Below are positions 41,156 through 50,129 of a stretch of DNA of 64,000 nucleotides, piece after piece (within the stretch, counting starts at the first letter, position 1; each line of letters begins with the position of its first letter). Both the position numbers and the translations under genes were made by a program. Location: the NCBI GenBank assembly GCA_020053915.1, contig JAGVMG010000062.1, forward strand, positions 22,795 through 86,794, given 5' to 3'. The notes beneath the pieces were generated by a model. That model was not told where the DNA came from. It saw only the letters and a list, made by a program, of their open reading frames with translations, and did not search any database. This DNA is from Parachlamydiales bacterium. GTDB lineage: Bacteria > Chlamydiota > Chlamydiia > Chlamydiales > Rhabdochlamydiaceae.

Positions 41156-42145
41156 CTACACATGTCTACGAATGGCATCGCTATTCAGGCGACACTGCGG
41201 TTTAGGAGCATAGCCTTTCATCACAGCAGTAAAAATGTCTTCTGTTAACAGCCTTGAAGGATCATAGTCAGGATTCATTCTTTTTGCCATTTCAGCACGC
41301 CGTTCAAACTCACCAACAAGTGAAGATGATAGAATCGAAGAGGGCGCAATCGGATCTCGATTGTATTCTTCAATGAGTCGTTGCACCATTTCACCTTGAG
41401 TAAAACCCGCTGCATTTGCTCCAAACGCGACGTACTTTCGCGGCTTCACCTCAGAGGACGTCATCACGACAGAATGAATCCCCCTCCACTCTCCGTTTGG
41501 GTCTTTGCTGACATAGATCGGAATATTTTCAAAATAGAGATGATCTCCTTTCTGAATTCCAGATTTCAAATCGGTTCGAGAAACAAATCCTAAAGAAGAG
41601 AGCGGCGTTGCAAATGTCACAGGATGAAGTTTCATCGGTGTTGATCCCGTTCCGGAAAAAATCACGTTAAACTTCTCCGTCCCAACAATTTCGCAAATCG
41701 TATCATACATCGCAAGTTGCACAGCACTCCCGCAATCGACAAATGAAAATCGGCCGGAAAGAGCTTTATCCAATGACTCATCAGGAATACTCTCTGGTTT
41801 TAACTTATAAGCTCTAAACTCCACGCCCCTGGGATAACTTGGATTCGAAACTTGTTGAAAGCCCTCGGGGGGATATCCATGAAAAAAAAAGTCTTTACCG
41901 ATCATGTATTGATGTCGTGCATGCTGTCGCTTAGTAAGAAGTGCTAAAGCATAATCATTGGCATACCACGGTCCTTTTTCAAGAGACCCGAGTGAGGATA
42001 AACTCTTTCGGTCCTCATAAGAACGAACAATCTCGGTAAAACGCATCACAAAAAGGTCTTGCACTGAGGAATCTGTAACATCTTCACGTCGCCATCCTTC
42101 AGAGGATCGCACGGAAGTTCCAAGTCGAGCTGATGTTGATGCCAT
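41156..42145 (-). CDS. Transglutaminase-like protein (Bacillus Tgl family)
   Basis: A 329-residue protein whose centre resembles Bacillus spore-coat transglutaminase Tgl. SFVDCGSAVQLAMYDTICEI (residues 134-153) matches the catalytic Cys block (ECATAMVI in Tgl, so Cys138). KGDHLYFENIPIYVSKDPNG then EWRG (199-222) matches GDxxYFKNP-W-GE. YVAFGANAAGFTQGEMVQRL matches the YGHGIGI...AE region. The Glu after WxGE is Ile here (WRGI), but Asp137 precedes the Cys. It is longer than Tgl (about 245 residues), with a Ser/Thr-rich N-terminus that could be a type III signal. It would crosslink or deamidate Gln if active. It lies 5 bases behind the phosphoesterase gene. Confidence 0.6.
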   Translation of the reverse strand: MASTSARLGTSVRSSEGWRREDVTDSSVQDLFVMRFTEIVRSYEDRKSLSSLGSLEKGPWYANDYALALLTKRQHARHQYMIGKDFFFHGYPPEGFQQVSNPSYPRGVEFRAYKLKPESIPDESLDKALSGRFSFVDCGSAVQLAMYDTICEIVGTEKFNVIFSGTGSTPMKLHPVTFATPLSSLGFVSRTDLKSGIQKGDHLYFENIPIYVSKDPNGEWRGIHSVVMTSSEVKPRKYVAFGANAAGFTQGEMVQRLIEEYNRDPIAPSSILSSSLVGEFERRAEMAKRMNPDYDPSRLLTEDIFTAVMKGYAPKPQCRLNSDAIRRHV

Positions 42146-42150
42146 AATGT

Positions 42151-42996
42151 TTATCTCACATGTAAAAGCTCGGCTTCGCGAGCGCGCGTGATCTCAGCCC
42201 AGTCGATCCGCCGATAATCCTCTTTGATCCGACGGACATGGCTGATCATGACAGTTCCCTCATGCCACTCATGCAAGCTGACAGCAGGATCTTCGAGCTC
42301 TAAAGCAGAGACCTGTTCGTCTGAGGAGGAAGCGATATAGTGAGAAGGGGCGATGCTCGGAGCAATCAAACAAGGCTTGCCCCCAAAAGAGGTGACGTAC
42401 CCCTGGTGGGTGTGCCCTGCTAAGATCCCGACGATGTTTTTATAGTTGCGCACAAGCGCTTCGAACTGAGAGGGAGCCTTGCAATGGATCGCATCAAACA
42501 AAGAGACTCCAATTTTTGCAGGAGAGTGGTGCATAAAAAGAAGGGTTGGTTTAGCGGGCTCTTGCTCGAGCGTTTTTTCAATCCATGCAAGCCTCTCCTC
42601 ACAGAGCATCCCATAAGCCTGTCCTTGGACCAGTGTATCGAGAGCAATCAAGCGCAAAGCATGTTCTTCAATGGCATACTGAATAAATCCGGAGAGAGGC
42701 ATGTAAGCCTGATTGTAAAATGCGGAACGCATCTCTTCTCGAACATCATGATTACCTGGAATGACATACAGTGGGGCTCTTAAGGGTTCTAAAAGCTCTT
42801 TAAGTTGAATATAGCACTCCCCTCCACCCCGATCAACAGTATCCCCAGTGAAAAGGATCAGGTCTGGTTGAGGATCGAGATTATTAAGATAGGAGATCAC
42901 GCGGAAAAACCGCTCGTGAATTTTTGTCGCAGGGTCTGCCATGTAATGCCGATTTTTTTCGACGATATGTGCATCTGTAATTTGAGCGATTAACAT
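42151..42996 (-). CDS. Metallophosphoesterase, CpdA-like
   Basis: A 281-residue calcineurin-fold phosphodiesterase with all metal motifs in order: ITDAH (Asp8, His10), LFTGDTVDRGG (51-55), PGNHD (81-84), LLFMHHSP and GILAGHTHQG. This class includes 3',5'-cAMP phosphodiesterase CpdA/Icc, but many members act on other phosphodiesters. It is the first gene of a two-gene unit with the transglutaminase-like protein. GGGAG precedes the ATG by 4 bases. Confidence 0.88.
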   Translation of the reverse strand: MLIAQITDAHIVEKNRHYMADPATKIHERFFRVISYLNNLDPQPDLILFTGDTVDRGGGECYIQLKELLEPLRAPLYVIPGNHDVREEMRSAFYNQAYMPLSGFIQYAIEEHALRLIALDTLVQGQAYGMLCEERLAWIEKTLEQEPAKPTLLFMHHSPAKIGVSLFDAIHCKAPSQFEALVRNYKNIVGILAGHTHQGYVTSFGGKPCLIAPSIAPSHYIASSSDEQVSALELEDPAVSLHEWHEGTVMISHVRRIKEDYRRIDWAEITRAREAELLHVR

Positions 42997-43043
42997 AAGT
43001 CTCCCAATTGATTTAACAAAGAGATTTTGTCTAAACTAAAAAA

Positions 43044-44120
43044 TTAGAGCAAGCATTCATTATGCCATTTCTCAAAAGAATGAAAGAGAGCTTCCGGAGA
43101 AACATCGCGGATACACGCTCCTGTCGGGCAGGAACGCAGGATCGGACACTGTTTGACAAACGTTTTTCCGTAGGGACAACTGCCTTGGATCGTGTGATGC
43201 CGGGCTTCCATGGGCTTGAATAGGGGAGCAGAGGTCGGACCAAAAACGCTAAATGTAGGAGTCTGTGTTGTGCCAGCCAGATGCAACGCGGCAGAGTCGA
43301 CCGCAATCACCCCATCGACCTTCCACATCAATGCTTGCCAAAGAGGTAAAGATAAGTCGCCGACCATCTGCGAGCGATCACTAAAAGCTGCCTGCATCCT
43401 CTCAGCACTTAATTGCTCTTCTGGACTTCCATAAATAAACACAAAAGCAGGGTCGAATTTATCTGCGATTTGAGTCAAAAAAACCTGGAGAGTGTCGTGC
43501 TTCAACCGTTTATTTTCCCATTTGGAGCCGACTGCTACCATTAAGGTGAGGGGCTTTTTTAAAAACGGATCCGCTAAAATCGCATCTAACCGATCTGATT
43601 CTTGATGCGCGAGCTGAAAGCGCACGCCAGAAAAGGCACATTCAGAGGCGTCTTCAAAATGCTGTTGCAAGAGTCCGATATATTTGAGACGGATGTTGAG
43701 CTCTGGAGGCAAATCATAACGCGTTGTGGTTGCAAGTAAGTTGGTCTTTTCTCGCACACTCCTATTCCCAAACCCAATTTTTTCTTTCGCTTTAGCGGCT
43801 AATGTCACAAAAGCGGACTTTGTGTTCCCCTGTAAATCGAAAAGCAGATCATAGTCCACTTCACGTAAAGTGCGATAAAACTGCTTGATTTCTTGGAGCG
43901 TCTGCAATGAACAGGGAGATTTCACCCATTTTTTCGTATCGACAGAAAGAACCCGTCTCAAACGACGGGGCTCCATCTGCTCCAATAAAGGAGCAATCCC
44001 CTTTTCTACGACCCAGTCGATCTGAGCTGAGGGAAATTTCCGGCTTAAGTATTCCAGCACAGGAAGGGTCTGGATCACATCGCCGATCGCAGAGGTGCGT
44101 ACAAGTAAAATCGATTGCAT
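43044..44120 (-). CDS. Glycosyltransferase family 9 (heptosyltransferase-like)
   Basis: A 358-residue GT-B enzyme of the GT9 family that adds L-glycero-D-manno-heptose to the inner core of LPS/LOS. It has the start ILLVRTSAIGDVIQTLPVLE, DLLFDLQGNTKSA, the ADP-heptose binding region LMVAVGSKWENKRL, and AVDSAALHLAGTTQTPTFSV (D-S/T-x-x-x-H-x-A) followed by VFGPTSAPLFKP. The Cys-rich tail (SCPYGKTF, CPILRSCPTGAC) is typical of heptosyltransferases. Length is normal. It is monocistronic and divergent from the 44-46 kb locus. Confidence 0.85.
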   Translation of the reverse strand: MQSILLVRTSAIGDVIQTLPVLEYLSRKFPSAQIDWVVEKGIAPLLEQMEPRRLRRVLSVDTKKWVKSPCSLQTLQEIKQFYRTLREVDYDLLFDLQGNTKSAFVTLAAKAKEKIGFGNRSVREKTNLLATTTRYDLPPELNIRLKYIGLLQQHFEDASECAFSGVRFQLAHQESDRLDAILADPFLKKPLTLMVAVGSKWENKRLKHDTLQVFLTQIADKFDPAFVFIYGSPEEQLSAERMQAAFSDRSQMVGDLSLPLWQALMWKVDGVIAVDSAALHLAGTTQTPTFSVFGPTSAPLFKPMEARHHTIQGSCPYGKTFVKQCPILRSCPTGACIRDVSPEALFHSFEKWHNECLL

Positions 44121-44362
44121 AAGATCAGCTGTTTTGGTGTTTTAATCCTACAGTCTAACGGAGAAGCTCTTTTGTAAAAAGAATAACCCAAACTACAACT
44201 TCAAGAACCTATCCAAGTAAAGTCAAAGGTGTGATCCTGTCTTAATACAATCTCATTGTAAAAAAAACAAGAAAACAACACAATAGACAACAATCTAAAT
44301 AAAACATTTATTTTAATTAAAATACATGTTTTTAATTTTTTTACTTATAGGAGTCAGAACTT

Positions 44363-44575
44363 ATGACACATTTGATAGATGCTAGCCGCTCTACACCTCA
44401 ATTGTTAACAAGCTTAATCCATGGCGTCGTGGAAGATTCAGTATCTTTGGATTGTCAACTCAAAGAAATGTCCAACAAAATCCAACGGTTGTCCCAAAAG
44501 GTTATAGACCAACAAATCACTCCACTATCTTCGAGAGTACCACGTCTCTTGGTAAAGCTCGATCAGTATCGATAA
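44363..44575 (+). CDS. N-terminal fragment of a frameshifted Ser/Pro-rich protein, or a small gene (70 aa)
   Basis: A 70-residue helical, Leu/Gln/Ser-rich polypeptide with an excellent ribosome-binding site (AGGAG 8 bases before ATG). It ends at TAA 44573-44575. The next frame is open from 44556 and reads on naturally as DKELGECIKNYDRIILQ before the ATG at 44622, which has no ribosome-binding site of its own. Moving one base at the stop would give LVKLDQYDKELGE without a break. This suggests that 44363-45827 was one gene of about 485 codons, now split by a single-base change or mis-called in the sequence. No family is recognised. Confidence 0.55.
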   Translation: MTHLIDASRSTPQLLTSLIHGVVEDSVSLDCQLKEMSNKIQRLSQKVIDQQITPLSSRVPRLLVKLDQYR

Positions 44576-44621
44576 AGAGCTTGGCGAATGTATCAAGAAC
44601 TACGATCGAATCATTCTCCAA

Positions 44622-45827
44622 ATGACTGATTTGACCATCCCTAATACTTTAAACAGTTATGCACAAGATTCAGAAACCGAAAAACTAATTCCAGGACTCA
44701 ACGCACTCTTTGAGCTCACACAAGGCAACTTCTTGAACGGCTTGACTAAAAAACTTGAAGATCTTCAAAAGACCTCAAACACTGTCTCAGAGTTATATAT
44801 CAAACTTGGAAGTGCTTCGGCGTCTATGAGTTTAACAAGTTCTATACTCGGTAGCATTAACTTCGGATCAGTGTCAGGATCACTTGTTTTTCCTTCCTCT
44901 GCATCTATTAGTTCCCTCCCTATTACTGGATCAATAACAGGATCTATAACAGGACTTGAAACACATTCTACTTATCTTGAACTCCAAGAACGGATGGCGC
45001 AGCTAACTCAACAACGCAACCTGCCTACGACCCCTTTTTCAAGTAGCTCATCGAGCCCAGTTGATAGCGCGCGCAGTGAAGAGTTACCGATAATACCGTC
45101 TTCAAGCTTATCGGTTCCAACTTCAATAGATGCCCTCCCCCCTCTTTCTATTCCCCCAAGTATTTACCTAAATAGTACACCGTTACCGCTCCCAAGCTCA
45201 TCATTGACACCTACTAGCGACCCGGCAGCGACACCCGCGCGAGAGCTTCCAATAGATAACAGCGCGACGGACTCTCAACCCCTCCCTCCGCTCGTACCTG
45301 AAGCAGACCAAAATCAGAACCCTTCATTATCAGTCTTAGTAGGTGAATTCGATAAGCTCCTATTTGGAGATGCACCTTCAATACCGACAGACCAGACTCC
45401 TCCTTACAATGCTTCTTCCCCTGCCTCTAGCCAAGGGAGCTTGATACCAGATCCGACACTATCCTCCTCTTCATCAGCGATTGCGTCGCCTATAATGACT
45501 ACAGTCCCTCCCCTTGCATCCTTCAAGGCTCATCTGGAAGAATATGCGGAGTGCTGTGCTAGAGGTATGTCTGAAAGTGCAAACTCACCTCATCCGCGCA
45601 CAGAAAGGAAGCGTTTAAAAAAGGAATATACAACAGCTGTTAAAGAGAGATTCAAATCTGTTCCAAGTGCTTTTCGAGCAACGGTATATGAGAAGTTTCT
45701 CTTTGCTCATAACAAGGACTTTGAAAACCAAGCGGATCAAGATTGGGTAAGAAAGAATTTTTGTAAATATGAGCAATTTGGCATGTTAAGTGCACTTCTA
45801 ATTGAGGACCTAATTAACAACCCATAA
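44622..45827 (+). CDS. Ser/Pro-rich protein, probable C-terminal part of the split gene (401 aa)
   Basis: Residues 1-60 continue a helical region (GLTKKLEDLQKTSNTVSELY). About 65-120 is a Ser/Gly/Ile repeat-like section (ITGSITGSITGLE). About 125-300 is low-complexity Ser/Pro/Thr, and about 300-401 is a compact charged C-terminal domain (FKAHLEEYAECCARGMSESA, then RKRLKKEYTTAVKERF). No signal peptide or known domain is present. The layout of N-terminal helix, disordered linker and C-terminal domain is common in secreted effectors but is not proof. A textbook terminator follows. Confidence 0.6.
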   Translation: MTDLTIPNTLNSYAQDSETEKLIPGLNALFELTQGNFLNGLTKKLEDLQKTSNTVSELYIKLGSASASMSLTSSILGSINFGSVSGSLVFPSSASISSLPITGSITGSITGLETHSTYLELQERMAQLTQQRNLPTTPFSSSSSSPVDSARSEELPIIPSSSLSVPTSIDALPPLSIPPSIYLNSTPLPLPSSSLTPTSDPAATPARELPIDNSATDSQPLPPLVPEADQNQNPSLSVLVGEFDKLLFGDAPSIPTDQTPPYNASSPASSQGSLIPDPTLSSSSSAIASPIMTTVPPLASFKAHLEEYAECCARGMSESANSPHPRTERKRLKKEYTTAVKERFKSVPSAFRATVYEKFLFAHNKDFENQADQDWVRKNFCKYEQFGMLSALLIEDLINNP

Positions 45828-45854
45828 TCGACAGATAGACAGGATCATTTTTAC

Positions 45855-45898
45855 AGCCTTCTACAGCGTTTTTTTTGCTGTAGAAGGCTTTTTTTTTG
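45855..45898 (+). terminator. Strong intrinsic terminator
   Basis: Arms AGCCTTCTACAGC (45855-45867) and GCTGTAGAAGGCT (45877-45889) pair perfectly over 13 bp, and a run of nine Ts follows the stem. Confidence 0.92.
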
Positions 45899-45904
45899 CC
45901 AAAA

Positions 45905-45931
45905 CCGATTCTTGAAGTTGTTTCGGTATAG
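45905..45931 (+). repeat. Dispersed intergenic repeat, site B (right half)
   Basis: CCGATTCTTGAAGTTGTTTC and following GGTATA match the 26-base core of sites A and C apart from a few bases. The ends ACCGA and TCGGT make a small dyad of their own. It lies between the terminator and the peptide-transporter gene. Confidence 0.55.
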
Positions 45932-45991
45932 CCAAAACTACGGTAATCTGCTAACGTCAAAAAATATATTTATATCAATGATGGAGACCTT

Positions 45992-47290
45992 ATGGCTAGG
46001 GCAGCATTATCGTCAAAACATCCCAAAGAGATGTACTTGCTTGCACTCACAGAGATGTGTCAACGCTTCGCCTTCTGGGGCATCGCCAACTTACTTGTTA
46101 TCTATCTCGTTCAGTATCAAAAGCTCACAGATACTGCAGCTGACACCCTCTTTGGTTTATTTACGGGAGTTGCCTTTGTCTTGCCTGTCCTCGGAGGGTA
46201 TTTTTCCGATAAGTTCAACTACCGCCTCCCCGTGATTTGGGGAATCCTATTAACTGCGGCTGGATGCTTTTTGTTCTCAACAGGGAGCTTGTCTTTGATT
46301 TATGTCAGCCTGGGCTTAGTCGCTCTCGGTGCTGCAGTATTCACACCGAGCATTTATGCACTTCTCGGAAGTCTCTACCATCACCAGCATCATTTGCGCG
46401 ATGGGGGCTTTTCCATCTATTATTCCGCAGTCAATATCGGAGCCTTTGTCGCGATGGTGAGTTTGGGCGCTTTAGGCCAGGCTAAGCATTGGCATTTTGC
46501 ATTCTTTCTCGCAGGTGTGGTCCAGTTGTTTGCCTTATACTTTTTTAGGAAAGCGCTACAAAATCCCGATCTTTTGGAAGCATCTAAAGTTCGAGACAAA
46601 CTGAAAGGGAAAAAACAAGCGCCCTTGCACCGTCATGAGTGGAGTCGCATCATCGTCATCTGCGTTCTGTCTTTCTTTTCGATTCTGTTCTGGATGGCGT
46701 ACAATCAAGGGGGATCTTCTTTAAACCTCTTCGCGCTTCGTTTTACGGACAGAAGTGTTTTAGGCATGGAAATCCCTCCTGTCTGGCTCCTTTCTTCTGA
46801 AACGCTGTATTTGATTCTCTTTGCGCTACCGCTGTCGGCTTTATACGTCTATTTGACGAAAAAAAAGATCAATCCAACACCGGCTGCAAAATCTGCTTTT
46901 AGCCTAACCTCGATGGGGATCTGCTTTTTGATCATGGTGATCGCCTCTCGGCATATCCCCTCTGGTGCGCATTCTGCATCAGTGAGTCCCTTCTACTTGA
47001 TATTTGCCTATGCGTTTATGGCTTTGGGAGAAATGCTGATCGCGCCCATTGGCTTGTCGCTCATTACCCACCTCTCCCCTCACCGCTTCACAGCGCTTCT
47101 TGTCGGAGTGTGGTATCTGTGTATCGGGATTGCGTTCTACTTAGGGGGGATCATCGCTCCCTGGATGTCGAAGCTGCAAAAGATGAGTCAGTTCTTCAAT
47201 CTCTTTGTGATCGCGTCGTTTGTATCTGCGGCGATATTGTTTTTACTGGTGAAAAAACTCGATAAGATGCGCCATCTCAATACGCTTTAA
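45992..47290 (+). CDS. POT/PTR-family proton-coupled oligopeptide transporter
   Basis: A 432-residue inner-membrane transporter of the MFS-type POT family with about 12 membrane helices. The signature near TM1 (EMCQRFAFWGIANLLVIYL) matches the ExxERFxYYG proton/peptide motif with Glu-Arg spacing EMCQRF. GGYFSDKFNYR is the TM2-3 MFS loop, and YNQGGSSLNLFALRF stands in TM7. The large periplasmic insert of eukaryotic members is missing. It imports di- and tripeptides from the host. GGAG sits about 5 bases before the ATG. Its 3' end overlaps the convergent pseudouridine synthase gene by 48 bases. Confidence 0.88.
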   Translation: MARAALSSKHPKEMYLLALTEMCQRFAFWGIANLLVIYLVQYQKLTDTAADTLFGLFTGVAFVLPVLGGYFSDKFNYRLPVIWGILLTAAGCFLFSTGSLSLIYVSLGLVALGAAVFTPSIYALLGSLYHHQHHLRDGGFSIYYSAVNIGAFVAMVSLGALGQAKHWHFAFFLAGVVQLFALYFFRKALQNPDLLEASKVRDKLKGKKQAPLHRHEWSRIIVICVLSFFSILFWMAYNQGGSSLNLFALRFTDRSVLGMEIPPVWLLSSETLYLILFALPLSALYVYLTKKKINPTPAAKSAFSLTSMGICFLIMVIASRHIPSGAHSASVSPFYLIFAYAFMALGEMLIAPIGLSLITHLSPHRFTALLVGVWYLCIGIAFYLGGIIAPWMSKLQKMSQFFNLFVIASFVSAAILFLLVKKLDKMRHLNTL

Positions 47291-48175
47291 CTCAAATTCA
47301 AGTTCTTTGCAGGCTGACTTAAAATCTTCAGGGATCGGAGCTACGGCTCTGATCTCTGCATGGGAAGTGGGATGAGTAAAAAAAACCGCATAAGCATGCA
47401 GTAAATGACGCTTGGGCTGAAGAGGTGATTTGAACCGCTTTCCATAGTGCAAATCTCCTAAAATGGGATGTCCGATACTTTTTAAATGCACGCGCAGCTG
47501 ATGCGTGCGTCCTGTAAGAGGTTCGCATAAAAGAAGCGAAGCATTTCTCCCGCGCGCCACGCATTTCCAATGAGTAATCGCCCTCTGTCCCGCTTCTGCA
47601 ATCTGAACAACGACCTGACTGCTTGTCTCTTGTCTGCGTTTTAAAAACGTGTCGATGATGCCTGCATTTTGTTTGACCTCTCCATCGACAAGAGCGAGAT
47701 AAACCTTGTGGATTTGCCGCTCTGCAAAGAGAGCAAACATCTGTTCTTTGATCTTGTCATTTTTAGCAAGAATGAGCGCTCCCGAGGTCTCTTTATCGAG
47801 GCGATGCACGAGCTGTAGACGATTTTTAAATTTCGGAAATCTTGTATTCAACAAACGGTTTTCAGAAATTAATCCCGCAGGCTTATTGCAGATCAAGAGC
47901 TCTTCGTCTTCATACAACACAAGCGGACTTGAAGATGAGGGCGATGACTCCACGCCTCGGCAATCGAGCTCGACTCGGTTGCCCGCTCTCAAAGAGCGTG
48001 TGGCAAAGGTTTCGACTTTTCCATTAACCGTGCAACACTTAGCATCAATCGCGCGCTTTAGCGCTTTAACAGACGGTGAGTCTGGATATTTTTTGCGTAA
48101 AAAAGCATGCAGGGTCATCCCTTCTTCAAGAGAAGAGACAACCCACTGAAGCTTCTTATGAGAGGAAGACGTCAT
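47243..48175 (-). CDS. RluA-family pseudouridine synthase
   Basis: A 310-residue RNA pseudouridine synthase: N-terminal S4-like domain (about residues 10-72), then the catalytic domain with YEDEELLICNKPAGL, the active-site motif HRLDKETSG (Asp127), ALVDGEV, and CEPLTGRTHQLRVHLKSIGHP. The target (23S or tRNA uridines) is not clear between RluC, RluD and RluA types. The gene start overlaps the pepA stop by 4 bases, so it is the last gene of the ssb-pepA unit. Its last 16 codons overlap the peptide transporter on the other strand. Confidence 0.88.
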   Translation of the reverse strand: MTSSSHKKLQWVVSSLEEGMTLHAFLRKKYPDSPSVKALKRAIDAKCCTVNGKVETFATRSLRAGNRVELDCRGVESSPSSSSPLVLYEDEELLICNKPAGLISENRLLNTRFPKFKNRLQLVHRLDKETSGALILAKNDKIKEQMFALFAERQIHKVYLALVDGEVKQNAGIIDTFLKRRQETSSQVVVQIAEAGQRAITHWKCVARGRNASLLLCEPLTGRTHQLRVHLKSIGHPILGDLHYGKRFKSPLQPKRHLLHAYAVFFTHPTSHAEIRAVAPIPEDFKSACKELEFELKRIEMAHLIEFFHQ

Positions 48176-49659
48176 GTGTCAAGATGTTCAAGGTAGTCGA
48201 TCAAAAGACGCACGCCGACACCCGTTGCATGGGTCGTATGATACCCCTTCGCATCTGAGAGATATGCCGTTCCGGCAATATCCAAGTGTGCCCAAGGGAT
48301 CTCTTTAATAAACTGCTGTAGAAACGTGGCAGCGGTGCAAGACCCAGCGCCTCTTCCTGCAGAGTTCTTGAGATCGGCAATCTTCGATTTGATCATCTCC
48401 TTATACTCTGGGAATAGCGGCATGCGCCAGAGCCTCTCATGAGTCCGCTCTCCCGCTTTCAGGAGCTCCTTTGCCAGTGTATCGTCATTGGAAAATAAGC
48501 CTGTGGCCTCTTCTCCTAACGCAACGAGAATAGCTCCTGTCAATGTAGCAAGATCGATTAACCGATTAGGGTGATACTTTTCCTGAATATAGGAAAATGC
48601 ATCGGCAAGCACGAGTCTTCCCTCGGCATCCGTATTGGTGATTTCGACCGTCTTGCCCGCATGACTCCGGAAAACATCCCCCGGCTTATAGCTATTGGGA
48701 CCGACCGCGTTTTCAGCAACAGCCAAGGCGGCGACGATATTCTTCTTCAGCTTTAAGCGCGCTGCTGCCTGTATGAGGCAAAGAGCCGCTGCTGCTCCTG
48801 ACATATCGCATTTCATCGTCTCCATGCTGCCTGTCGGCTTCATATTAAGCCCGCCTGTATCGTAGGTGATCCCCTTGCCGATGATTGCCGTTTTATCTTT
48901 CGAGTTCGGATTGCCCCGGTACTCCAAAATAATCAGCGCTGGATCGCGGAGAGCTCCCCGGTTGACAGCAAGCATCAAGCCCATCTTTTCCCGCTCAAGC
49001 TCTTCTTTGCCTAAAATGGTTGTTTTCACTGTAGAAAACTCCTCACTCACCCCTCGGGCAAATGCAGCTAAGGCATCGACATGGACATCATCTGCATTTC
49101 CATTAATGAGATCGCGCGCGAGATCGACAGAAGAGGCAACAGCCTGCAATTTCTTCAACAAACTAGATCCCGACTTATCTCCTCCGACAAAACATAACTG
49201 AGTCAGCGCGTTCTGGCTCTCTTCCTCATTAGAGTCGCTCTTCAGCATGCTAAAAGAGTAATTAGCTAATAGAGAGCCCTCAGCAGCGCCGCGAAGAATA
49301 ACTTCTTGGGACAGAAGATCATTTTGCGGAAGGAAAAAGTTAGCCGCTTTGATCTTCTTTGCACGTAAAGTTTTGACTGCAGAGGCGTAAGACTTGCGCA
49401 AGTTTTCCGCAAGACAAGGCTTACGATAGCCCAATCCCAGCAGTAAAATGCGATGCTCTTTGCCACTCGTGCGATATAAAAGAAGAGTTTCCCCTTCTTT
49501 TCCGCGAAAATCTCCGTTACGGATCGGCTGAGCCGACCACTTGGAAAACTCTGACTCTTTACACGCGATCTCCGGCTTAGACTTGCCTTGCCAGAATGGC
49601 ACGACCACAACATCCGATTTCTTGCGCTGCGAGCTCTTTTCTACAGACGTCAGTTGCAT
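48172..49659 (-). CDS. pepA: Leucyl aminopeptidase (M17)
   Basis: A 495-residue cytosolic dizinc/dimanganese aminopeptidase. The N-terminal macro-like domain covers about residues 1-165. The catalytic domain has IGKGITYDTGGLNMKPTGSM (Lys and Asp ligands), MKCDMSGAAAAL and the signature NTDAEGRLVLADA with Asp and Glu ligands. It releases amino acids from peptides, which fits with the neighbouring peptide transporter. GGAG lies 6 bases before the ATG, and ssb ends 11 bases upstream; C. trachomatis has the same pair (from memory CT044-CT045). Confidence 0.95.
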   Translation of the reverse strand: MQLTSVEKSSQRKKSDVVVVPFWQGKSKPEIACKESEFSKWSAQPIRNGDFRGKEGETLLLYRTSGKEHRILLLGLGYRKPCLAENLRKSYASAVKTLRAKKIKAANFFLPQNDLLSQEVILRGAAEGSLLANYSFSMLKSDSNEEESQNALTQLCFVGGDKSGSSLLKKLQAVASSVDLARDLINGNADDVHVDALAAFARGVSEEFSTVKTTILGKEELEREKMGLMLAVNRGALRDPALIILEYRGNPNSKDKTAIIGKGITYDTGGLNMKPTGSMETMKCDMSGAAAALCLIQAAARLKLKKNIVAALAVAENAVGPNSYKPGDVFRSHAGKTVEITNTDAEGRLVLADAFSYIQEKYHPNRLIDLATLTGAILVALGEEATGLFSNDDTLAKELLKAGERTHERLWRMPLFPEYKEMIKSKIADLKNSAGRGAGSCTAATFLQQFIKEIPWAHLDIAGTAYLSDAKGYHTTHATGVGVRLLIDYLEHLDT

Positions 49660-49670
49660 AATTCTCCAGA

Positions 49671-50129
49671 TTAAAAAGGAATCTCATCTTCATTAAAAGC
49701 TGCATCGGCTTTTCCCTGACCCATAGAAGCGTGCTCGAAACTTCCCATGGAATCGGACTCGGAATGTCCTCCCGCTTTCTCGGTCCCTTCGGAGTGTCCT
49801 GATCCTGTGTGTTCTGGCTTTCCAAATGGGCTAAACATCAGGTTCAGCGCGGTAATGCTCATCGAGACTTGAGGACGACCTTCTCTATCCGTAAAGATTT
49901 CAGGTTTATTCAGCTCTCCCATGACGATCACAGGGCTTCCTTTTTTCAAATAAGCGATCATCTTGTCAAATTGTTCGCCCCAAACTGTGACCTTCCACCA
50001 AATCGTCTCGTCTTTACCGCCTCTACGCACACGCGCTGCAACGCGCAATGTAGTGACTTTTTGCCCAGAAGAGGTAAAACGCACCTCGGGATCTGCTCCT
50101 AAATGACCTGCAATTGTAATTTGATTCAT
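49671..50129 (-). CDS. ssb: Single-stranded DNA-binding protein
   Basis: A 152-residue SSB with one OB fold (about residues 1-105; MNQITIAGHLGADPEVRFTS, WWKVTVWGEQFDKMIAYLKK), a Gly/Ser/Glu-rich disordered linker with unusual His-Ser-Glu repeats (GHSEGTEKAGGHSES), and the conserved acidic tip DEIPF that binds repair and replication partners. AGAGGA lies just before the ATG. It is the first gene of the ssb-pepA-pseudouridine synthase operon. Confidence 0.95.
   Translation of the reverse strand: MNQITIAGHLGADPEVRFTSSGQKVTTLRVAARVRRGGKDETIWWKVTVWGEQFDKMIAYLKKGSPVIVMGELNKPEIFTDREGRPQVSMSITALNLMFSPFGKPEHTGSGHSEGTEKAGGHSESDSMGSFEHASMGQGKADAAFNEDEIPF

Noticed and set aside
44556..44622. Programmed +1 frameshift joining the two frames
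   Set aside because: No slippery codon, stop-context or stimulatory structure like prfB is seen; a plain indel explains it more simply.
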